Assembly (NCBI GenBank): GCA_029935695.1
Contig: JAOZJV010000147.1
Coordinates: 1-8,042 of the forward strand
Direction of reading: 5' to 3'
Length of the DNA stretch: 8,042 nucleotides
Source of the DNA: Candidatus Krumholzibacteriia bacterium
GTDB lineage: Bacteria > Krumholzibacteriota > Krumholzibacteriia > LZORAL124-64-63
In this document: in pieces, positions 1-4,598 of the stretch
Numbering within the stretch: position 1 is the stretch's first letter
Layout: each line of letters opens with the position of its first letter
Notes under the pieces: generated by a model
Database searches by the model: none
The model's input: only the letters and a program-made list of their open reading frames with translations
Told to the model about the DNA's origin: nothing
Program-made: the position numbers and the translations under genes

Positions 1-966
1 GCCTTCCTTGTCATAGATGCTACGCCTTGTAACGACAATTTCCAAATCACCGTCCTGATCAAGATCACCGGTTTGCAAAAAAGTGGCTCCAGGCTTGGAG
101 TCCACTTCCCGGGACCATAGCAATGAGCCATCGGCTCCAAGGGCCATCAAATAGGGCCGGTCATCGCTGAATCCATTAACTTTCCGGCCGTGCAGATTAT
201 GAGGGGCACGACTGGACATTAAAATCTCCATAGTGCCATTGCCGTCTAGATCCAGAATTTGAGCTTGTTGGTGGGTAAGGGAAGCGCCGGACAGGAAAGT
301 CCAGAGGAATTCTCCGGTCCAGGGATCTACTGCATAGACTCCCCGTTTATCCAGATCAAAGCCGGAATTGCAGACCATGATCAGGGCTTTGCGAGGCCCA
401 TTCTCCATTGAAACATCCATGGCTCCGATGGTGACGTAGGTTCCGTCCCAGCGGCCGTCTTTGTTAAGATCGGGTCCACCCTGCAAGTCGAATTCATTCA
501 GGGCTGTTCCTGTCTCGACATCAACCACCCAGAATCGGTTATTCATGAAATCGGCGGTGGAGGCGTTGATCACAACCGTGGTTTTTCCGTTACCCAAATC
601 CAGGGCCTTGCTGATAGAAAAACCAGATGTTGTTATATCCGGGCTATGGAACTCGGCGGGAAAATTCATTTGCCAGTGGGTTGAATATCCTTCAGAAGAA
701 TAATCTTCACAAATTACGTAATGGGGTTTGGAACGGATGATTTCCAGTTCAGGATCCTGGTCAACGTTCAGAAATGCAAGTGGGGACCCCCACATATAGT
801 GACGAATATTCGGGACGGAGTATTGAGAAAGAGGCGTCACTTTGTATGGCAGGAATTCATCAATTTCTTCAAGGCTGGAAGAGGACGCAGAAACTTGACC
901 AGGAGCAACCACCAGGGCTCCCGTCAATATCATCATCACAAAAATATGAATTAAAAACGCCCTCAT
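1..966 (-). CDS. Exported FG-GAP/VCBS-type beta-propeller protein, N-terminal 322 residues (C-terminus beyond the left edge)
   Basis: Reading frame open from the ATG at 966 to the window edge. The start is supported by a GGGGA ribosome site a few bases upstream and a good promoter (1007-1035). Residues 1-27 look like a signal peptide: a hydrophobic core from about 4 to 21 ending VSA. The mature part carries Asp-rich calcium-loop motifs of the FG-GAP/VCBS kind: NVDQDPELEI (67-76), DLNKDGRWDG (166-175), DLDGNGTMEI (239-248) and DLDQDGDLEI (301-310). Between them lie PQQ-quinoprotein-like blade strands, VYAVDPWTGEFLWTF (210-224) and LMALGADGSLLWSREV (273-288). Such proteins fold as multi-blade propellers at or outside the cell surface; the family does not reveal ligand or enzyme activity. 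The motif spacing suggests at least four blades here, with more beyond position 1. It is transcribed away from the sigma factor gene, so it might share or belong to that regulon (inference). Family certain in type, specific role unknown. Confidence 0.82.
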   Translation of the reverse strand, partial: MRAFLIHIFVMMILTGALVVAPGQVSASSSSLEEIDEFLPYKVTPLSQYSVPNIRHYMWGSPLAFLNVDQDPELEIIRSKPHYVICEDYSSEGYSTHWQMNFPAEFHSPDITTSGFSISKALDLGNGKTTVVINASTADFMNNRFWVVDVETGTALNEFDLQGGPDLNKDGRWDGTYVTIGAMDVSMENGPRKALIMVCNSGFDLDKRGVYAVDPWTGEFLWTFLSGASLTHQQAQILDLDGNGTMEILMSSRAPHNLHGRKVNGFSDDRPYLMALGADGSLLWSREVDSKPGATFLQTGDLDQDGDLEIVVTRRSIYDKEG

Positions 967-1006
967 GATGTCCCCACATATCGCTGTCGTTATATTTTCA
1001 GCCTTA

Positions 1007-1035
1007 ATTGTACCCGAAACAGGCCTTTTTTTCAA
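1007..1035 (-). promoter_or_regulatory. Sigma70-like promoter for the propeller gene
   Basis: On the minus strand, a -35 TTGAAA (1030-1035) and a -10 TACAAT (1007-1012) are separated by exactly 17 bp; each hexamer matches consensus at 5 of 6. Transcription would begin near 1000, giving a leader of about 34 nt before the ATG at 966. The -10 box covers a TTG at 1008 that would otherwise be the longest possible start of the sigma gene on the other strand, which argues against that start. Confidence 0.6.
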
Positions 1036-1049
1036 CAACTTATAGAATG

Positions 1050-1080
1050 TTGTCACCAATTTCTGGTCATGCCGTATACT
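1050..1080 (+). promoter_or_regulatory. Candidate sigma70-like promoter for the sigma factor operon
   Basis: TTGTCA (1050-1055) and TATACT (1075-1080) each match consensus at 5 of 6, but the spacer is 19 bp, longer than ideal. Predicted transcription start is about 1087, leaving a 20-nt leader before the ATG at 1107. It sits back to back with the minus-strand promoter at 1007-1035. An autoregulated ECF promoter of unknown consensus could overlap this region and would not be recognised by eye. Confidence 0.4.
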
Positions 1081-1106
1081 GGTATGTCCAGCAACTAGAA
1101 ACCCAA

Positions 1107-1736
1107 ATGGGAGCGGATCCGCCCTTGGAGTTGAAAAAGAATCTGCGCGACAAACATCATCAGTTGTTGATGCTGTTGGCCCGCAAAGGAAACGAAGACG
1201 CATTTCGCAGGTTGTATCATGAGACCCATGATCCTGTGGCAGCTTATGTCAACCGGCGGGTCAGTCATACGGCCGATGCCGAAGATATCATCGCTGATGT
1301 GTTTCGAAAATTCCTGATGCGGCTGGACAGCTACGACAGCACCAAAGGCAGTGTCCTGACCTGGGTGGTGAGCATGGCTCGCCATGGAGTGATTGATCAC
1401 TACCGCCGGAGCAAACCAGTCACCGTCGACAGTGACGAATTGGTCGAAGTTCTGGCCGGCTCCAGGCCCGGCGCCCTGCAAACCCTGATTCAGGAAGAAA
1501 ACCTGCTGCGAGTGCAGGCCCTGCTCCTGAAGCAGCCACCGGAAATCCGTGAAATGTTCGACCTGCGCTTCGGCCAGGGTTTGCGGGTGCGAGAGGTGGC
1601 AGCGGTGATGGGAATTGGTCCGGATGCTGCGAAACAGCGTTTTGCGCGCACTTTGAAACAGCTCAGGGGGCAGTTGAGGGATGAAAAATCCATAGATAGC
1701 AGGAAAGGAGCCAGACCATGGGCGACCGCAGATTAA
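1107..1736 (+). CDS. ECF-type RNA polymerase sigma factor (sigma70 family)
   Basis: A 209-residue protein with the two-domain ECF layout. Region 2 spans about residues 24-103: the DAEDIIADVF segment (57-66), then TWVVSMARHGVIDHYRRSK (85-103), the conserved W-x(n)-ARN-x-x-ID-x-x-RR type core-binding and -10-recognition helices. Region 4 spans about 136-190: LKQPPEIREMFDLRFGQGLR, then VREVAAVMGIGPDAAKQRFA, a helix-turn-helix for the -35 element. The role is to direct RNA polymerase to a dedicated promoter set, normally held inactive by a partner. In-frame starts further upstream (TTG 1008, ATG 1047) lie inside promoter elements and add a tail atypical of the family; ATG 1107 fits family length and the predicted transcript start, though its ribosome site is weak. 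The gene overlaps the next one by 19 bp, the usual sign of a co-expressed sigma/anti-sigma pair. The ECF subgroup cannot be assigned by eye. Confidence 0.93.
   Translation: MGADPPLELKKNLRDKHHQLLMLLARKGNEDAFRRLYHETHDPVAAYVNRRVSHTADAEDIIADVFRKFLMRLDSYDSTKGSVLTWVVSMARHGVIDHYRRSKPVTVDSDELVEVLAGSRPGALQTLIQEENLLRVQALLLKQPPEIREMFDLRFGQGLRVREVAAVMGIGPDAAKQRFARTLKQLRGQLRDEKSIDSRKGARPWATAD
1701..1720 (+). promoter_or_regulatory. Strong ribosome binding site and upstream start (ATG 1718) of the sigma partner gene
   Basis: AGGAAAGGAG at 1701-1710 lies inside the end of the sigma gene and is 7 nt from ATG 1718. This strong site supports translation of the long form, including the 47-residue cytoplasmic segment, and would couple it to translation of the sigma factor. 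Confidence 0.6.
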
Positions 1737-2458
1737 ATCGGGATCTTGAAAAATTGCACCAAAGCAACATCCCGGCAGGCGAGCACCGGAAACTCCTGGA
1801 GGATGAACTTCTGCTTCGTTACCGGAACATTCACTCAAAGAAGAAGAGGTTACTCAACATGTTGAATCCGCACACACCTTTTGCCCGTTTTGCCGTTTTG
1901 GGTTTGGCCATGCTACTGCTGGGCGTGACGGCCTGTTCCACTCAGACCACCACAGAGGTGGAAATTGGCAAGCATGCCAGTGTCCGGTTTGCTGGCGAGC
2001 TTCAGACACCCAATGGTGAAAAAACCATCGACATCAACCAACGCATTCAGGTCGTGATGAACGAGCTTATGGTCACCGATGGCATTGAAGACTGCAACGT
2101 GAACATCGAACAGGACGGCGAAGGAAATTTGACTTTGGGTCTCACTCTCTTTGGCAATGACATTGATGGTGAAGCTGTGATAGTCATGCTGCAGAGCAGT
2201 TTCCCCGAAATGCCTGAAGCGGAAATTCTGGTGGAAGTTCTTGAAGGAACCATTGAGGAAAGCTGGGCTGAACGCTTTGGCCGTGAAGTTTTCCACTTTG
2301 AATCTGACGGTGGATCTGATGAAGAGATCAGAGCCCAGGTTTTGCAGCAGATTCAGGAGCAGGGCTTTGAGGGTGAAACCGAGGTTATTGTGAATACTGA
2401 GGGTGGCGAGCAGACTATTGAAATCATCATGACCGAGGATGAGGACGAGGGGCAGTAG
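1718..2458 (+). CDS. Putative anti-sigma-like single-span membrane protein or lipoprotein (sigma operon partner)
   Basis: 246 residues from ATG 1718. Residues 1-47 are hydrophilic and end in the basic stretch KKKR (41-44), as expected for a cytoplasmic segment before a membrane span. Within it, IPAGEHRKLLEDELLLRY (18-35) resembles the 'ELPPEER..vE.HL' helix of zinc-type anti-sigma domains, but the zinc ligands (H-x3-C-x2-C) are absent. Residues 54-72 are hydrophobic and finish in VTAC (70-73), a perfect lipobox. The remaining 170 residues, likely periplasmic, are acidic with alternating beta/alpha pattern and an Asp/Glu-rich tail. The 19-bp overlap with the ECF sigma gene makes an anti-sigma or sensor role the best guess; no named family is recognised. 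A second good start at 1859 (199 residues) would give a classic lipoprotein lacking the cytoplasmic part. Which form is made is not decidable from sequence. Confidence 0.75.
   Translation: MGDRRLNRDLEKLHQSNIPAGEHRKLLEDELLLRYRNIHSKKKRLLNMLNPHTPFARFAVLGLAMLLLGVTACSTQTTTEVEIGKHASVRFAGELQTPNGEKTIDINQRIQVVMNELMVTDGIEDCNVNIEQDGEGNLTLGLTLFGNDIDGEAVIVMLQSSFPEMPEAEILVEVLEGTIEESWAERFGREVFHFESDGGSDEEIRAQVLQQIQEQGFEGETEVIVNTEGGEQTIEIIMTEDEDEGQ
1841..1861 (+). promoter_or_regulatory. Internal ribosome site and in-frame start giving a lipoprotein form
   Basis: A purine-rich AAGAAGAGG (1841-1849) stands 9 nt before an in-frame ATG at 1859. Translation from here would begin MLNPHTPFARFAVLGLAML and run to the lipobox cysteine 26 residues in: a short basic N-region, hydrophobic core and VTAC, the form expected for a type II signal peptide. 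Seen directly: the site and the motif. Inferred: that ribosomes use it. Confidence 0.4.
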
Positions 2459-2480
2459 CAGTGAATTTATTTATCGGCAA

Positions 2481-2533
2481 AAAATGACCCCGTGGCAACT
2501 CAGGCCAATGCCTGAACAGCCACGGGGCTTTTT
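2481..2533. terminator. Bidirectional terminator with nested stems between convergent genes
   Basis: The outer stem CCCCGTGGC (2488-2496) pairs perfectly with GCCACGGGG (2519-2527). Inside it, TCAGGC (2500-2505) pairs with GCCTGA (2510-2515) around a CAAT loop, so the structure is a two-tier hairpin of 15 bp. A T-run (2529-2533) follows on the plus strand and an A-run (2479-2484) precedes it, serving as a T-run for the minus strand. It ends the sigma operon and the secreted-protein gene at 2554-3120. Confidence 0.85.
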
Positions 2534-2553
2534 CAAATCAACAATCAGCTCAT

Positions 2554-3120
2554 TTAGCGGTACATGGCCTTGATCTGGTCCATGGATGCTGGCTCAGAGG
2601 CCATGGCTTTGTTGTTTTCGTTGAACCCGCAGTATTTGCGAAGGATTAAGCGGCAGCGTTCCACCCGATCCATGTTGACAGGCAAACCCTGAAGCTCTTT
2701 GTTAATTTCAGAATATGCATGTCTGATGGCCCATTTGGGAATGCGTCCGCCGCGATCATTGGCAGCGTTCAAGACAGAAGATACGTAATAAGCGTAGAGC
2801 CTTTTGACTTGCCAATGGCTCCAGTCCCGGTCTTCCATCAACGAAACAGTGTAGGTTTTGTAGACGTTGCGAATTTCACAGAATTGGTTGCGGGGATCGT
2901 AAAAACGGACTTTGCCCCATTTTACGAGCTGAAGATCATGATTCCAGGCACCTTCGCCGCCATTGTGTTCGGACAGATAACTTCCGGTCCATGCATCTCC
3001 ACTGTGATGACTGAACCAGTACCAGGGCATCCTGGCATCATTTTCACCGGCCTGAGCCATACCAGCGAAACCCATCAGCAGAAGAGCAAACACAATAACC
3101 AAACTTCTCTTATTCATCAT
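2554..3120 (-). CDS. Small secreted protein of unknown family
   Basis: 188 residues. The start at 3120 (tandem ATG ATG) is fixed by a strong GGAGG site (3126-3130) 5-8 nt upstream; a longer frame back to 3186 is rejected because it runs through the promoter. Residues 1-24 are a clear signal peptide: basic MMNKR, a hydrophobic core, and the MAQA cleavage site before GEND. The mature protein (about 164 residues) is rich in Trp, Tyr and His at its start (PWYWFSHHSGDAW, 32-44), has three cysteines (81, 156, 164) and a largely helical, charged second half. No catalytic motif or known domain is recognised. It is monocistronic, flanked by a terminator and divergent from the membrane AraC regulator, which makes it a plausible target of that regulator (inference from position only). 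Confidence 0.85.
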   Translation of the reverse strand: MMNKRSLVIVFALLLMGFAGMAQAGENDARMPWYWFSHHSGDAWTGSYLSEHNGGEGAWNHDLQLVKWGKVRFYDPRNQFCEIRNVYKTYTVSLMEDRDWSHWQVKRLYAYYVSSVLNAANDRGGRIPKWAIRHAYSEINKELQGLPVNMDRVERCRLILRKYCGFNENNKAMASEPASMDQIKAMYR

Positions 3121-3177
3121 TAATCCCTCCAAAAAAATGGTAAACACAGATTTGAATAATCTGATTGATAACAGAAT

Positions 3178-3205
3178 AACATACAATCATGCTAATTCAT
3201 ATCAA
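3178..3205 (-). promoter_or_regulatory. Candidate promoter for the secreted-protein gene
   Basis: Minus strand: TTGATA (3200-3205, 5 of 6 to consensus), a 16-bp spacer, then TATGTT (3178-3183, 4 of 6). Transcription would start near 3171, giving a leader of about 50 nt that includes the GGAGG site at 3126-3130. The weak -10 is consistent with dependence on an activator, and phased T-tracts lie immediately upstream. Confidence 0.4.
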
Positions 3206-3260
3206 AAAATTGGGTTTTTTAAAATTAATTTGGGTTTTTTGTACTTGAGTGCTGTTTTTT
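3204..3260. repeat. Phased A/T tracts, period 20 bp (predicted bent DNA)
   Basis: GTTTTTT occurs at 3214-3220, 3234-3240 and 3254-3260, exactly 20 bp apart; the first two copies share the ten bases TGGGTTTTTT (3211-3220, 3231-3240). An A6 tract at 3204-3209 is centred 11 bp from the first T-tract, and another at 3285-3290 is 30 bp beyond the last. Spacings near multiples of the helical repeat predict intrinsic curvature just upstream of the -35 box of the minus-strand promoter. The pattern is seen directly; curvature is inference. Confidence 0.6.
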
Positions 3261-3308
3261 GGGCCAACAAGAGGGCTTAAAGGTAAAAAATTCTTCAATT
3301 AGATTGTC

Positions 3309-3352
3309 TGATTGAATGAGATAACCACTCTATTCTAATAGTGATTGAAGGA
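3309..3352 (+). repeat. Short direct repeat, possible regulator half-sites
   Basis: TGATTGAA occurs at 3309-3316 and 3342-3349; the 11-base extension (TGATTGAATGA and TGATTGAAGGA) matches at 10 of 11. Start-to-start distance is 33 bp, about three helical turns. A related TGATTGA lies at 3162-3168 by the opposite promoter. AraC-family regulators commonly bind direct repeats on one face of the helix, so this is a candidate operator, but an 8-mer in AT-rich DNA may be chance. Confidence 0.25.
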
Positions 3353-3459
3353 AAGTTCATCTGGGAGGATGATAAAAAGTATTGGATTTTGAGTGAATCA
3401 ATGGTGCAATGCGGGAATAGAAATTTCAAATCACGGAAAGGGCAGGCAACAGTAAAGAT

Positions 3460-4584
3460 ATGAATATCCTGATCGCAGTGGGAGCTTTCAACGCCCTGTT
3501 TCTCGCCATTCTGATTCAAACAAAAAAATCCAGGGTGCTCGCTGACTACATCCTTTTCATTTTCCTTTTTTTGACCAGTGTGGCATTTGCTCTTGTTTTT
3601 GGGGCATTGGAGTATGGCCATGAAGGGTTGCTGCTGTTCCTCATTTTCAGCAACTTGTTTTTCGCGCCACTTTTTTATCTCTATGTGAGAGCCATGGTGA
3701 ACCCCGAACAAGCATTTCATGGGCGATCACTGTTGATGTTTATCCCCTGGATGATGGCCAACCTTTATTTGCTGCAAATCCTCGACAGTTTTGATTCGTC
3801 ACGAATGGGTTGGTTTTTTGGAGAAGCGGGTTTTTCGGATCGTCCGTTCATTTACAACTTTGCTTATTTGCTGGACCTGGTGGCGGTGCCTTTGTTTCTC
3901 GGTTTGTCCTGGGTGCGGCTGAAGCGTCACAAACGGCAAATTGCCCGCTGCTTTTCCGACCATCAGGGTATTGATTACGCCTGGCTCAATAAATTGATCG
4001 CTGCCCTTGCTGTTTCATGGGTCATCATTGAGGTGCCACTTCTGGCGAGCCAGCTGTTTGATTCGGTAAGTGAGAACTTAAGCCTGGTCCTTGGTTTTTC
4101 CCTGTTGTCGCTGATGGTGTTTTATTTGGGGTATCATGGTTTTCGTCAGGCGGTTGTTTTTTCAGCCAAAGAAATGCTTCCCGGCAACAGCGTGGAAGAG
4201 GATTCCAGTTACAGCAGATCCGGCCTGGACGATGAAGAAACCAAAACCTATCAGACAGCTTTGTTGAAAATCATGGGGGAAAAGCGGCCTTATCTGAACA
4301 ACGATCTGACCCTTGGGGATTTGGCGGGTCTCGTGGGCCTGACGGAACATAATATTTCCGAAGTGATCAACGTTGGTGTTGGAATTAGTTTTTTTGATTT
4401 TATTAATGGGTATCGCGTGGATGAATTTAAAGAAAGAGTAGTGCAGCCGGAAAACAAAAACATGACTTTTTTGAGCCTTGCTCTTGAATGCGGTTTCAGT
4501 TCCAAAAGCTCATTCAACCGTGTCTTCAAAAAGATGACAGGACTGACTCCTTCGCAATTTCGGAAATCCTTTCCAGCAAAATGA
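3460..4584 (+). CDS. Membrane-embedded AraC-family transcriptional regulator
   Basis: 374 residues. The N-terminal two thirds hold about seven hydrophobic segments (roughly 1-20, 28-50, 56-77, 90-108, 131-152, 178-199, 207-227), followed by an acidic linker (240-262) and a C-terminal AraC/XylS DNA-binding domain (about 265-372). The domain has both helix-turn-helix units: LTLGDLAGLVGLTEHNISEV (283-302) and the family signature SLALECGFSSKSSFNRVFKK (339-358) with GLTPSQFRK (361-369). Such 7TM-AraC proteins are known, notably from Bacteroidota-type genomes; they are thought to sense a signal in or across the membrane and act on nearby genes, so the DNA must approach the inner membrane. ATG 3460 has only a weak ribosome site, but the hydrophobic segment starts directly there. 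It is divergent from the secreted orphan and convergent, 4 bp apart, with the DUF418-type gene. The ligand is unknown. Confidence 0.9.
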   Translation: MNILIAVGAFNALFLAILIQTKKSRVLADYILFIFLFLTSVAFALVFGALEYGHEGLLLFLIFSNLFFAPLFYLYVRAMVNPEQAFHGRSLLMFIPWMMANLYLLQILDSFDSSRMGWFFGEAGFSDRPFIYNFAYLLDLVAVPLFLGLSWVRLKRHKRQIARCFSDHQGIDYAWLNKLIAALAVSWVIIEVPLLASQLFDSVSENLSLVLGFSLLSLMVFYLGYHGFRQAVVFSAKEMLPGNSVEEDSSYSRSGLDDEETKTYQTALLKIMGEKRPYLNNDLTLGDLAGLVGLTEHNISEVINVGVGISFFDFINGYRVDEFKERVVQPENKNMTFLSLALECGFSSKSSFNRVFKKMTGLTPSQFRKSFPAK

Positions 4585-4598
4585 CACGTCATTTTTTT
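4578..4598. terminator. Palindrome containing both stop codons of two convergent genes, weak bidirectional terminator
   Basis: AAAATGAC (4578-4585) and GTCATTTT (4588-4595) form a perfect 8-bp inverted repeat around a 2-bp centre; T's continue to 4598. The TGA of the regulator gene (4582-4584) and the TGA of the minus-strand gene (4589-4591) lie in the two arms. With A's on one side and T's on the other it could end transcription both ways, but the stem is AT-rich and only about 7 bp can pair around a 4-nt loop. It also resembles a dyad operator site. Confidence 0.4.

Larger units (their letters stand above)
3121..3459. other. AT-rich divergent intergenic region
   Basis: 339 bp separate the secreted-protein gene from the regulator gene and hold no credible coding frame; frames crossing it on the minus strand are antisense shadows of the regulator gene. 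It contains a minus-strand promoter (3178-3205), three T-tracts at exact 20-bp spacing (3211-3260), an additional A6 tract (3285-3290) and a short direct repeat (3309-3349). I see no convincing promoter pair for the plus-strand regulator gene; its leader from about 3380 to 3459 has no obvious terminator or riboswitch fold. Confidence 0.6.

Noticed and set aside
461..968. Plus-strand frames of 64-80 codons opposite the propeller gene
   Set aside because: Shadows of the minus-strand gene, which has a signal peptide, calcium-loop motifs, promoter and ribosome site.
1008..1106. N-terminal extension of the sigma factor from TTG 1008 or ATG 1047
   Set aside because: These starts overlap two promoter elements, have no ribosome site, and the added residues do not resemble an ECF N-terminus.
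1095..1838. 247-codon minus-strand frame opposite the sigma gene
   Set aside because: Antisense shadow of a clearly recognisable sigma factor; no domain and no ribosome site.
3300..3400. Promoter for the AraC-family gene
   Set aside because: Several weak -35 or -10-like hexamers exist (TTGAAT 3312, TATTCT 3331, GATAAA 3371) but none pair at 16-19 bp spacing.
3295..3720. 141-codon minus-strand frame across the regulator's leader and 5' end
   Set aside because: Lies antisense to the regulator's first membrane segments, shows no domain, and is Gln/Lys/His-rich as expected for a shadow of hydrophobic coding sequence.
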